A stretch of DNA of 64,000 nucleotides, taken from Cavenderia fasciculata (Eukaryota; Evosea; Eumycetozoa; Acytosteliales; Cavenderiaceae). The notes under the pieces were generated by a model. The model saw only the letters and a list, made by a program, of their open reading frames with translations. It was not told where the DNA came from and did not search any database. Shown in pieces: positions 1-12,515 of this stretch (positions are counted from its first letter, which is position 1; each line of letters begins with the position of its first letter). The position numbers and the translations under genes were made by a program. The stretch spans positions 434,674 through 498,673 of the forward strand of contig NW_004457729.1 in assembly GCF_000203815.1 (NCBI RefSeq), in the 5' to 3' direction.

Positions 1-1
1 T

Positions 2-61
2 CCTTTAACTCGTTACCATCCGAGTGAGCTGTACTACTTACGATACCTCCTTCTGCTAGAG
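2..61 (+). other. Possible exon end at left edge, helicase-like peptide
   Basis: Frame 2 is open from the window edge and reads PLTRYHPSELYYLRYLLLLE, followed directly by GTATGT, a typical splice donor here. The stretch E-x-YYLR-x-LLL resembles a short motif found in Pif1-like helicases of Helitron transposons and their host relatives. Twenty residues are too few for a firm call. Reading through the donor soon meets a stop, and no convincing next exon was found downstream. It could equally be the end of an unrelated host gene. Confidence 0.2.
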
Positions 62-550
62 GTATGTACATGCTGTTGTTTATTTACTACTATGCTATAA
101 TTATTATTATTCTTTCTTTTCTGAAAATTAAAAATAAAAAGTAAAATTAAAAATAATTTACTATATTTGGTAATAACCGCTTTTCTCGTTGTTTTTCGTA
201 GTCCACCATGTAATAACTATATAGATACTTGGTAAATATATAATTAGTTTGAGAGGTATATAATAATAATAATATATAGATATATGAATATATAGATAGT
301 AATAATGATTTTAGATTAGATTGTAATGATTATTATTTATAGTAATAAAAGATGAATATAGAATAGAATCTCTTTATTGGATTATTCTAATCCTTTTTAT
401 AGCTGTTGATCCAGACGACTAACTGCCGATGGTTAGTCGTTAGTATTTTATCCAAAATACTTTACATATTTGACTTGTCCTAACCAGGATTGAGTATATT
501 GAGTTCAATGAAATATCATTGAGATATCATTGATTTTAAACAATCTAGAT
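62..550. other. Gene-free AT-rich stretch
   Basis: AT-rich DNA with A/T runs and TA-rich microsatellite-like patches. No coding region is supported. The right end (about 420-550) lies just beyond the stop of the truncated HEAT gene, where that gene family would normally continue; the sequence there shows no similarity that I can see to the other copies. Confidence 0.5.
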
Positions 551-2185
551 CTAACAACAACGATGTTGATTACGTTCGTTTCGATCATTTTGAATAGATC
601 TTTCAATCAATTGCAATATTTCTTCTCTTTTTTCAATTCTCCAATTTCGAAATTCAACAGTGATTCGAATTAAACATTGGAGTGAACCCCATCTCACTTG
701 TGAATTTTCATCTTCAACAGATTTTTTAACTTGGTTTAATATTAAACTATATATAAAATTGAATAAATAAAATTGATATACTATATATGGATTATAATTA
801 TTATTTTAACATACTTTAAAACAAAGTCTTCAACTTTTTTATCCAAACTAAATTTAGATAAGCAAATCCAAAGGATAAATCTTTCTTTCCAAGATTGTGA
901 GTTGGACAAGTTGTTGAAATGATTGAATATGGTATCTGAAGAACTTTTTCCAAATTTACTCAAGAATCTGGAAATGGTTAAAATGACCACAAACAGTGTA
1001 TCGTCTGGATTGTTATTGAAGACTGGATACTCTAGGAAAATGTCATTTTTTTGTACTTGATGATAGTTAAAGTGGTAAACGCTATAGTCATTATCAACCT
1101 TGGAATTGGTATCCGTCCAATCTTTCAATACCATTTCCTCTTCTTGGGTCAACCACTCGACCAAATGAACCATGATTCTACCAACTTGAATGCCAGTAAA
1201 GATTGAATGATAGTGCTTGATCAGTTCCAAAAAATAGTCAATGAATATTCTTTTTGTGTCTTTGTCCTTGAAACCCTTTCCAATGTTTCTATCCAGCACC
1301 CCGATCAAAGTGTCAATGATTGATGAAACAGACTGTTTAGGTAAATCTTTGAGATTTTTAAGAGAGTTGATAATATTTAGAATAAACTTTCTTTCTTCAA
1401 TCTCATCCATATCAGAGAGTATTGATGATAACATAGCCATTCCCACTCTCTTTTGTTCATCTGTCAAACTTTTAAAAACATCAGGCTTCAACATCTTGAT
1501 CATGTTCTGTTGAATTTCTGTTTTAAATTCTACAGCTTGCTTTGATAACAATGACACCAATCCTCTTGCATTTTCTAGTATTTTTGAACCTTCTCCTGCT
1601 TCTTTGATAATCGAGTCGATTGCTGTTTCCAATTCTACCCAATATCCTAAAAAATATGATTTAGTATTCAAGGTAACTATGTTGATGAAAGTTGGGTATT
1701 TTTAAAGCATACCTCTAGGAATAAAATCAGTGACAAAAATTCCAATGATACTATTCAAATGATGTCTAAAGGTTTCGGTGAGATCTGTCTTGAACAACTC
1801 GACTGTTTTAACCTTGGCTTCAGATAATGTGTCCTCTGACAATGATCCAATAAACTCTTTTCCTTTTTTAATCAACAATCTGTCCAAGAGTTGTACTGTT
1901 TTCGCTTTAATCTTTTTAAAAAGTTAATATAGAAATGTTAGTTTTAAAATTCATTAATGAAACCTCTCAATAATTCTTAAGAATACATACAGTTGTACAG
2001 GGACCATTTATCATTAAGTATAATAACCATGATACTACATTATCAGGTATTGATAACACATATTCTTTGAACAATCCTCTAGCTGCTACTCTCTTATTAT
2101 TGCCATTTCTATTGTTTTCAGTTTCGTCTTGTTTCTCTTGATCTTCTTTTACTAGATCGACAATAATCTCTATAAATCGATCCAT
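551..2185 (-). CDS. HEAT-repeat, importin-4/5-like protein, 3'-truncated copy (A)
   Basis: Four exons: 2185-1991, 1911-1713, 1646-815 and 746-551. They join in frame to 474 codons (473 aa). The start MDRFIEIIVDLVKED matches the starts of copies B and C, and each splice site matches theirs in position and phase. The product is helical throughout, as expected of HEAT repeats, with no membrane segment. The full copies are about 1070-1110 aa with a C-terminal half resembling importin-4/5 (karyopherin-beta). This copy stops early in its fourth exon, just after the segment equivalent to RNPNERIQGCC in copy C, and everything downstream is missing. Seen: truncation with all remaining splice sites intact. 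Inferred: it could make a short protein lacking the cargo half, or be a recent pseudogene. Importin-like is a fold-level guess. Confidence 0.6.
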
Positions 2186-2410
2186 AATGCTAATACAAAT
2201 GACACAGTGAACTATACAATACTATTAACTATTAGATTATCTTTATACAATATTATTATCTGTTTGCAAGTATTTATCTTTTTCAAGTTCAAAGAGTACC
2301 CAACCAAATTGCACAATGTACCGACCAAACAATATATAAATGGTCCAAACGGTTTATAAACAGTTCTTCCATGGTTGTATGTTGTCTAAACAATATTGAT
2401 TTGTTTTATT

Positions 2411-3480
2411 TTAAAAATCGGTTGACAGGATATTTCTTTTATCTTTTGGAATATTATCCCAATTTGATTGTACCGATTCTTTGATAAATGACCAAGTTTC
2501 ACAAAGTAATTCTTTATGAGTTTGCCCTAGTTCAAAAGTGTCGATAAAGTATTGTATGATTTGATGTATCTTGTCAACATGTTGGTATTGAATACCGAGA
2601 CATTCTCTGGGGTAGAGACGAAAAATGGCACAAAAGTCACCAATCATGGTACTACCAGTACCATCAAAGCGTTTTCTCGTACCACTCTATCATTGATTGT
2701 CAGACAGTGGATAAGAGTTGGTATGATCTGTGGGAATGTGTTGATGGTCGACTCACCACCATGCTGCAAGTACTCTGTCAAAAAATATAGTATGCTACCT
2801 TTGGCAGTATCACTTTCTTCAGTGTCTTGCAGTTTATGGCATGATCTATCCAATAGATCTTGGGCAATGAGTGGTACGGTGATGGCGGCGTGGTGATCAA
2901 TTAATTGATCTAATGATATCTTGGCCGTCCTCTCCAATTTCATCGTCTTGTACCGGCTGAACAAAGTTGTTCGTTCTTTCTTCCAACTCGTAAAATAAAG
3001 TCATCGTTGATTGAATCTGATCAAACGATATCTATGAATAAATCGTCCAAATGGGTGATATGGAGTGACACTATCACCATCATTGTGAGATTTTGGGTTT
3101 AAAAATGAGAGTTCCAAAGCCTTGATTGCCAACACTAATCTCTTGACATGTTGTTCTGATGATTCAGTCATTTCTTCTTGTAGATTTGGTAATGGTGCTT
3201 CTAGTATTTGGACGATATTCTTGACTATCATTGGTAAATACACTGCAAATGATTGACGGTATTCTTTAATGAATACACCCGATGCTCTAAAAACATCTAG
3301 CATCAAATCATACGACCGTTCATTCTCTTTGACAAACAACATAAACTTGTACATGAATGCTGAAAATGCTTTCTTGCCAATCACTTGCAAATGCCTTGAT
3401 TACACGACTACGTAATAATCTTGTTTCTTTTGTTGCTAGAACCTGATGTTTTACCAATAGTACATATATAGAATTGGTGT
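2411..3480 (-). pseudogene. Decayed HEAT/importin-like gene relic (P1)
   Basis: This relic matches the last exon of copies B and C. It begins near 3480 with a peptide like VKHQVLATKETRLLR and ends at 2411 with a tail like that of copy B (HQIIQYFID, then FIKESVQSNWDNIP). Compared with B it has lost the first four exons and has a frameshift near 3390. It has one internal deletion near 3030 (the FIDRLVG to LDQIKST interval) and a second near 2645 (from ALEDIAQ to just before the DLCAI segment). The open pieces therefore fall in several frames. It lies directly downstream of intact copy B on the same strand, consistent with unequal crossing-over within the array. Confidence 0.8.
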
Positions 3481-3728
3481 TATATTTTAAAATACTAAAA
3501 ATAATAATAATAAATAGATATTTAATTTATGATTATTATTATTACTCTTATTATTATTATTTTCTATATTACTTAAAGGTATTACATATAGAGTAGCCCT
3601 ACAAATAACAGCCTTAATGATGATACTACTTTTACAGGTTGAGATAATGTATACTTTGTAAAGTGTTGTTTTGCTTTTGATTTATATTTGTTATTATTTG
3701 AGTCACACGAAAACCGAATGATATGATT

Positions 3729-6700
3729 TTAATTTTTATTTATTTGCCCATAATATCCATCCCTCTTTTCTTCTGGAACATTATTCCAATTCGATTTGAT
3801 TGATTCTTTGATAAATGTTAATGTATCGGTGAGTAATTCTTGTTGTTGTTGTTTGGTTATATAGTATTCTATGATTTGGTGTAACTTGTCAACATGTTGG
3901 TATTCATTACCGAGACATTCGTTGGGGTAGTGATGAATAATGGCACATAAATCATCAACGATAATTTCAATCTCATACTTGTCATCGATGTGATCTAGAT
4001 GATTGAACCATTTTGGAATGATGTCATTGAGATTGCTGGTAGTAAGTGGCACATGTCGGATGATAGTACCTATAACTGAGATGGCATGTTCTTGGAACTC
4101 TAACGACGATGATGATGGTATAGAGATCATGTTGTCGATGGCCAGTAACGCATCCATGGCAAATGGTGAGAATCTATCCAGGGTAAGTTGTGCTATGTCT
4201 TCTAGTGCATAGGTAGCGTATTCCTTCACATCATCGGTATAATCGATTGTCAAACATTCGATAATAGTTGGTATGATCTGTGGGAATGCCTTGACAGCAT
4301 ACTCACCACCATACTTTCGTTTTGTAACAAAAAGACGCATAAAATGTATGATATTTGCCTTGACGATATCAGCTGCTCCAATGTCTCGCAGTATCATACA
4401 AGATCTGTCCAAGATATCCTGACTGATAAGTGATGGTACTTCAGTGTTGATACTGTTAAACTCGATAATATTGACAAGCACTTCATAGTTTCTTGCCACA
4501 ACATTGTCGATTAAAGAAGATATATCATCATCTTGGTTGCCATCTCGTACCTTCTGAGCTACTTTGTTCATTCTTTTGTCCAACTCTAAAAACATAGTCA
4601 TTGTTGATTTGATCTGATCCAATGTCATGTCATTGTCCGTCTGTGTGATGAGCTTGGTTACAGTGTAAACTCGACGCTCCAACATTCTCCAATCAGTCTC
4701 TAGTGGACACAAAATGAGTACACAATCGAGTATCATACCAAACATCTCGATTTTCTTGTCACTACTATATTGCATCTCGACCAGTCCCACACAGAGGGGT
4801 AAACAGCGAAATGAACACAATTGAATATCCTTGCTGACTGGACAATTAGCCAATTGGCACAATGATCCAACCAATCTATCTATGAATGGTGCCAAAAATT
4901 CATTAACCGATTGATCGTCGTTATATAAAACGGTGTACAAAGACTTGAGTGCCACCACTATTCTATTAACATCTTGTATTGATGATTCGGTCATGTCCTC
5001 TTGTCTAGTTGGTAATGGTGTCTCTAGTACAGTGATAATCATCTTGAAGATCCTTGATAAAACCTCTGTAAATGACTGTTGACCAATTAAATGAACAAAC
5101 AAATGTGATAATCTTAAAACATCGACACCCAAATCCAACGACCCTTGATTCTCTTTAACAAATGCCATAAACCAGTCCATATATTGTGAAAGTGTCTTTT
5201 TGTCCATCAATTGGACATACATTGCAAATGCTTTGACTGCACGCCAACGTAATAATCTTGATTCCTTTTTGGAAAGAATTTGATGGTTTTTCAATATCCA
5301 TATTAAATTTGTAACATTGGCATCAAAATACTACAGTAAGACAAAGATAAATATGAAAAGATATTAGATCAATATTAATACTATTACTATTATTTACGTA
5401 CAGGTCCTGATCTTTTGTTAAATATAGAGATGATCGACATTAATGATACCATTGCCCGTTCAACTACAATTACTAATGGTGATTGAAGTAGTATTTCCAA
5501 TGAACTAGTTATTTCACTTAAATCATTATCAGTAATCATGTCATTTCCCAATGAAACTGCTATTGTTTGAATCAACAGACAACAACAACTTTGAATACGT
5601 CCATTTGAATTCTGAACCGAATCTCTAATAACTCGATATAATTCTTCTCGTGATCCAAAAATCTTTGGGCCATATTCAAGAAATAGTTGAATTAAACAAT
5701 GTAGTGATGCCCATCTAACTTGGATACTGTCATCATAAGCTAATTTTAATAATGTCCTGAAATAAAATAGAAAAATAAATAAATGATAAATATGATATTA
5801 ATATTAAATCATTCATGGTTACAATTCATTGTTGTTACATACTTTAATATAAATTGAATGTTATTTTTTGTTGTAGATAGATATTTTGGAATGGTTGATA
5901 AACTAATTAAAGATGCATATCTTTGGTTCCACTGTTGAGAGTTTAAATGGGTGCTGAATCGGTGAAAATTTAGTTCTTCTACACGATCACCAACTGCACG
6001 CATGAATCGAAGAAAAACTAAATCAGCATCAACCAGCATTTGATTTTGGTCGTCACAATGACTGTCAGAGATAATGCCGATATCTTTCTCTTCATCTATA
6101 TTTGGGTTCTTAAAATTGCTAGAGTTGTAGTATCTATTTGTCCACACTTCCAATGACACGCCATCGACTTGACACACCCACTCGTACAAATGATTGATGA
6201 TTCTTTCAAGGTGACTGTCTGTAAACTCTAGAGGATGATTCTCGACAATGAACAACAAGTAGTCAATGACCCTACCCTTGACTTTTTTGGATGCGAACCC
6301 CATTTCACTATTTACATCCAACAACTTGATCAACGTGTCAATGATCTGCTGGATGAATTCCTCTATCAATGACGGACGATCGAGAAAGATATTTTTAAGT
6401 CTGTCAACGAGCTTTACCATTAATTTTCCATCAACAATGCCATCCATCCCAGAGAGTATGAGTAATAGACCGGGGATGGATGCTCTATAATTCTCATCAG
6501 TCAATCTACCTTGAAAATAACCAGAATTGATCAACTTGACCAACATATCTAGTTTTACCATTCTCATATAATTTTTTGTTGCCAACAATGATGATGATGG
6601 TGATGATGCTTCTTCTTTTTGATGTTCATTTATCTCTAATGACTGTTGTAATGTATCCCAACGACCTAATAGTAGTATTAGATGAATTGAAATATTGAAA

Positions 6701-7282
6701 TAAACATATATATGTATATTTATATAACATACCTGTAGGTAATAAATAAAGAGCAAATAATTGAATGATACCAATCAAATGTTGTCTAAAGGTATCTGTA
6801 AGAGTTGACTTTAACAACTCGATTGTTTCAACTTTGACAACATCCACCATCTCATCTGATAATCTTTCGATAAATACATCATCATCTAGTTTTTCTATTA
6901 ACCCATTTAGTAACTGTACTGATTTCTCTTTAATCTGCTATGATATCATTATAGATGTATTGTAATAAGTATAAGTTAAAATTAATAGAGTATACTACTG
7001 TTAGTTCATCATCATCATCATCATCTATTCATTCACACTTAAGTGTAACTCTATACATACAACTACAAAAGTAGCTTTGCCCATTAAATAGAGTAACCAT
7101 GATACTACTCTATCAACACCATCAGGTGATGACTTACAACAATCTTTTAATGCTAGTTTTCTCTCTCTTCTTGAAATATATTTGCCAGTATCAAAAGCAC
7201 CTCTTCTTCTTTCTTTAAGTTGATCTTCTCTTGCTAATATAATAACTAAATCTATGAAATCTTCTGATGGTTTCTCCATCAT
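3729..7282 (-). CDS. HEAT-repeat, importin-4/5-like protein, full copy (B)
   Basis: Five exons: 7282-7061, 6934-6733, 6665-5843, 5756-5402 and 5330-3729. They sum to 3204 nt, exactly 1068 codons (1067 aa). Donors are GTATGT or GTACGT, and acceptors end in AG. The protein is helical repeats from end to end with no signal peptide or membrane segment. Its length suits the importin-4/5 class of karyopherin-beta (about 1080-1100 aa). The C-terminal pattern also fits importin-4: GGEYAVKAFPQIIPTIIECL, then a hydrophobic repeat, then IPKWFNHL and HHYPNECLG. That is a remote match by eye. If correct it would carry cargo across the nuclear pore with Ran. Divergence between copies suggests relaxed or diversifying selection. 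A HEAT protein of another class is the main alternative. Confidence 0.7.
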
Positions 7283-7449
7283 AATCCTATCCTATACTAA
7301 CTACTACTACTACTACTACTACATATAAAAAGAAATACTACAGATAATAATAAAACACAAGATGGTCGACGAAGTAAAATAAAACGAGCAAACAAAAGAG
7401 AGTCACTTCAAGTTCTTTCATTAATTTGTCAAATTTAATTTTTATTTAT

Positions 7450-10400
7450 TTATTTCTTTTTCTTATTGCCTACTGTAGGTTGTTTATAAACACGTGATAG
7501 AACATCCCTTTTATCTAATGGTATTTTATGCCAATTTAATTGTACTGATTCTTGGATAAATGTTAAGGTTTTTGAGAGTAACTCTTGGTAAGATTGTTGG
7601 TCTCTGGTGGTTTTCAAATAGTGATGTTCTATGATTTGGAGTAACCTGGAAGCACGTTGGTATTTTTTGCCAAAACATTCGTCAGGGTAGAGACGGATAA
7701 CTTCACAAAGGTTAGAGACACTAGTTTTTTCACCACCTTCTTCATTTTCATCAAGTGGAAAATAGCCCAACCAATTTGGAATGATGAGATTGATATTGTG
7801 AGTGGGTAGTGCTCTGACATTTAGGATGATACTGCCTATAACCGCGATAGCTTGTTCTTTGAGATCGTTATTCATAGAAGGCGACGGTGTAGAGATCATA
7901 GTGTCGATAGCCAATAACGTATCCATTGCCCATGGTATGAATCTACCCTGGGCAGATTGTGCTGCCCCGTCCAGTGCCACACAAGCAGTCTGTCTCACAT
8001 CGGTATCATCGATCTGTAAACACTTGATGATGGTTCGTATGATCTGTGGGAATGCGTTGATGGCAACCTCACCACCATACTGACAGAAACGATCCATAAA
8101 AGTTAGAATACCATCCTTTACAACATTGCTTTCGTCCATGTCTCCAAGTATCTTGCATGCCTTGTCCAAGAAATCTTGGGTGATGAGTGGTGACATGACG
8201 GTGAGGTTATACCTGACTAACTCTCCAATCACCTGATAGCTTTCAGACACTATATCGGCGATTGAACAGAGTATTTCATCTGGTTCTTCCTTGCCAATCA
8301 CATATTGATGATTACCGTTTCCCTTTCTAACCTGCTCACCAACACATATCTTTATTCTATTCTCCAACTGGTAAATGACATCCATCGTTGATTTGATCAG
8401 ATCCAATGACATTTCACTCCCCATCTCTCTGATGAGACCTCTTGCAATGCCAACTCGATGGCTCAGCTCAGACCAGTTAGGTTCGAGTAGACATGACAAG
8501 AATACAGAATGGTATATCACACTAAACATCTCTTTTGTCTTGTGGCTACGATCGCCATATTTAAGTTTAACCAACTTGACACAACCAGATAAACAACTAT
8601 TGGAATGCAATTGAATACCTATGCTGGCTGTACACTTTGTCAAGTAAACCTTGCACAGTATATCGACCAATCTATCTATAAATGGTGTCAAAGGTTGATA
8701 AATCTTTTCAAATTCTGGACCCTTAAAGACGACTTCCAAAGCTTTGAGTGCCAACATCGTCTCCCGAGATATCTCTTGTTGATTTGGTAATGATATCTCT
8801 ATTGCATTGATAATCCTCTTCATAATAATTGAAAACAACTCTGCCATTGACTTTTGACTGATTAATTGAACAAACATATGTGATGATTTTAAAACATCGA
8901 GAGCCAAATCCAGAGATCCTTCATTCTCTTTAATAAACGCCATAAACCTGTTCTCGTATGTTGAATATGTCTTTTTGACGACCACAAAACCGCATATTGG
9001 AAGTGCCTTGATTGCACGCCAACGTAATACTCTTGTTTCTTTTGTTGCTAGACTTTGATGTTTCTCCAACAATGATAATAAAATTGGAATGATATTTACA
9101 AAATAATAGATTTAAATAAAAGTAAATAAATATATAAATTTTAAATTAAATGCTTTGAAAAGTGAGGTTATTTTGTTTATACTTACAGGTCTGGATCTTG
9201 ACTCGCTGACAGAAATAATAAAAGTAATAACCATCATTAATGATACCAATGCTCTTTCAACTACAAATATTTTTGGTGACTGGAGTAATATTTCAAATGA
9301 ACCAGATATTTCTTTTAAAGCATTCTCGTTATCAATAATCATGTCTCCTCCAAAATAATATATCATTTGTTGAATCAATGCGCAACAACAACCTTGAATA
9401 CGTTCATTTGGATTACGAACCGATTTGACAATAACTTTGAATATTTCTTGTCGTGATTCAATCATCGATTTTCTATTTACATCTTCATTTGATAATTTCA
9501 ATAAACATTGTAATGATGCCCATCTAACTTGGATACTGTTATCATTTACAAATTTTAATACTGTTCTAAAAATCGTATTGATAGATAAACAAAAAAAGTG
9601 AGTATAAATAAATAGATAACCGATTTTATATTTTTACATACTTTAAAATATTTGGAAATTGTATTGTTACATCTGGTAGATATGCACAAAATCTAGATAA
9701 ACTAACCAATGCTGCATATCTTTGATTCCATTGCTGAGAGTTTAACAAGTTGTTGAAATGATTGAAAATAGACTTTCCAACACGGTCACCGAGTGCACCA
9801 ACGAATCGATGGAAACCAATATCTGCATCAACCATTTGACAGAGGTCATCACAGCTGTCATGACACCCGTGACGATGGTCTGTGTAGAAAATTTCACAAT
9901 CCTTCTCTTCATCGTCATAATCGTTTAGAACCTCGTATTGATTTTTATGGTTGTAGTGTTTATCAGTCCACTCTTCCAATGATATTTCATCTACTCGAGT
10001 CAACCAATCGAATAAATGAGACAAGATTATTTCAAGATGACTGTCGTTAAACCGTTGTGGATCATTCTCTACAATGTCCATTAAAAAGTCGTATACGATA
10101 ATTTTTTTCGACGAGCTCTCAATTCGGTACTTGTCCAACCTTTTTATCAATATGTCAATGATCTGTTGAATGAATTCCTCCATCCACTTTGTATGACGAT
10201 CTTTTTTAAGATAGAGAATTGCAATACTACCCATAATCCTTTCCATAAATTCTCCTTCCACCATTTCATCGATTTGATCAAGAGTTGAAAGTACATCGGG
10301 CATGAATGATCTCTGCTGTTCTTTGGACAATTTGGTAAAATAATTACACTTGATCATCTCTTTCCAAAAATCTCGTTTAATCGTTTCAAAGTCATGCTTT

Positions 10401-11189
10401 GATATCAATTCTAATAATACTCTTGCATTTTCTTTAAATAATGATGGTGATGATCCTTTTTCTTCATTTAAGATTGTCTCTAATGTTGGTCGCAATGTAT
10501 CCCAACGACCTAATAGAATAATAATAATAATAATACAATTGAATAAATAAATTGAAACATAGAAATATATCTATATCTTACATACCAGTAGGTACTAAAT
10601 AAAATGCAAATGATTGAACAAGACCCATCAAATGTTTTTTAAAGGTATATGTAAGTTTGTTCTTAAAAGCAGACTTTAGCAACTCGATTGTTTCAACTTT
10701 GACAGCACCCACCATCTCATCTGATAATCTTTCGATAAAGTAATGTCCTTGTTTGATCATCAATCTATCAAATAACTGTACTGATTTCTCTTTAATCTGT
10801 TTATCATATCATTGTAATATAATATATCAAGTAAAAAGTAAGAGAGGTATGCTAACTGTTAGTTCATCATCATCATCATCATATGATCCATCTGATCTCT
10901 TACATCAATAATGATTATAATCATCAATACATACAACCACAACAGTAGCTTTAGTCATCAAATAGAGTAACCATGATACTACTCTATCAGCACCATCAGG
11001 TTCTTCTTCATAACGCTCTTTTAATGATTGCTTTGTCTCTCTCTTTACAACGTATTTCTTGTCACTATTATTATTAATACTCTTCTCATCTGCATCATCA
11101 TATCTTTTTTGTTCCTTTATATCTTCTCTTGCTAAAATAATAACTATATCTATGAAATCTTCTGATGGTGGTTGTAGCCCCACCATCAT
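7450..11189 (-). CDS. HEAT-repeat, importin-4/5-like protein, full copy (C)
   Basis: Exons: 11189-10935, 10796-10586, 10509-9642, 9565-9187 and about 9063-7450, summing to 3327 nt (1109 codons). I chose the start MMVGLQPPSEDF because it aligns with MMEKPSEDF of copy B; the frame is open for 13 more residues upstream. The protein is a paralogue of B with the same order of helical repeats and a Lys-rich tail (VGNKKKK). Oddity: the acceptor for exon 5 expected from copy B, just before a TATTTT, has no AG here and is preceded by an in-frame stop. The first usable AG (after TTGTTGGAG) keeps the frame but drops about 14 residues present in B. Function is inferred as for copy B. The gene is probably functional, but less certainly than B. 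Confidence 0.65.
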
Positions 11190-11221
11190 ACTACAAATAT
11201 TTGTACAGATAATATATCTGC

Positions 11222-11236
11222 AACGCAAATCAAATG
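11222..11236. repeat. 15-base motif shared with 57258-57272
   Basis: AACGCAAATCAAATG occurs here, 33 bases upstream of the copy C start codon, and again identically at 57258-57272, between the convergent enoyl-CoA hydratase and protease genes. Flanks do not match. Its meaning is unknown; it could be a chance match or a shared regulatory or dispersed element. Confidence 0.4.
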
Positions 11237-11338
11237 ACTCGAAGAATTGAATGAAAACAGGTTGAGCTCCTTGTCATGCTTTGAAACTAGACTAGACAAA
11301 TGCGGAGTAATTACTTTTTATTTTATTTTATTTTATTT

Positions 11339-12515
11339 TTAATCTTGTGACAGATCAGTGCTCTTCTTATATGATGCAATAGTATCTTTGATAAATGTTA
11401 AGGTTTGTGAAAATAATTGTTCTTGTTCTTGCTTGTCAGATGCTCTGTCCAAGAAATCTTGGGTGATGAGTGGTGACACGACAGTGCTGTTATGCTTGAT
11501 CAGCTCGCCGAGTACCTCCAAAATAGTGGCTGAAAACTATTTTGGAGATTTCCAAAAGTATATCCTCTGGTTCATCAAGATAGCCAATTAAATCTTCATT
11601 TCTGTCTCGTACCTGTTGTGCAACATAGTCCATTCTATTCTCTAACTTGTATATGACATCCATTGTTGATTTGATCAGATCCAATGACATTTCACCCCCA
11701 TCTCTCTGATGATCATGGTTGTAATGCCAACTCGTTGGTTCAATAATTTCCAGTTGGTCTCGGGCAGACACGACAAGAATTCTGAATCATATATCACACC
11801 AAACATCTCTTTTGTCTTGTCACTATGATGACCATATATAAGTTTGACCAACTTTAAACAACCAGGTAAACAACTATTGGAATGCATTTGAATACTTGAG
11901 CTGCCTGTACACTTTGTCAAGTTACACAGTATATATCTACCAATCTATCGATAAATGATGCCAAAGGTTGATAAATCTTAGTGCCATATAGATGTGGAGA
12001 CGTAAAGATGAATTCCAAAGTCTTAAGTACGAACTCTATTCTATTGATATCTTGTAGAGTTGGTAATGATGTCTACAGTGCTCTTTCAACTACATATATT
12101 TTTGGTGATTGAAGTAACATTTCAAATAAACCCGGTATTTGAACCATCAATTCACCACTATGATTTGAATATGATAATTTCAATAAACATTGTAATGATG
12201 TCCATCTAACATGGATACTATCATCATTAACTAATTTTAATATTGACCTAAAAATAAATAAATAAATAGATAGATAGATAAATAAACAATTAATAAGTAA
12301 ATAATATATATATAATATTTCTTTTTTTACATACTTTAAAATAAATTGGAAATTGTTGTTTTGTTAAGCCTGAGAGATGCACAAAATCTAGATAAACTAA
12401 CAAATGCTGCATATCTTTGATTCCATTGCTGAGAGTTTAACAAGTTGTTGAAATGATTGAAAATAGACTTTCCAACAAGGTCACCAAGTGCACCAACGAA
12501 TCGATGAAAACTAAT
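11339..12515 (-). pseudogene. Decayed HEAT/importin-like gene relic (P2)
   Basis: Fragments of the HEAT family in gene order but full of deletions. The stretch 12411-12515 matches the end of exon 3 of copy C (9714-9815) with about four differences in 110 bases. 12060-12250 matches part of exon 4. 11339-12060 holds pieces of exon 5, including the LIKSTMDVIY and LITQDFLD segments, in different frames. The 5' exons are absent. The high identity to copy C suggests a young duplication that decayed by deletion. It lies just upstream of copy C on the same strand. Confidence 0.8.
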
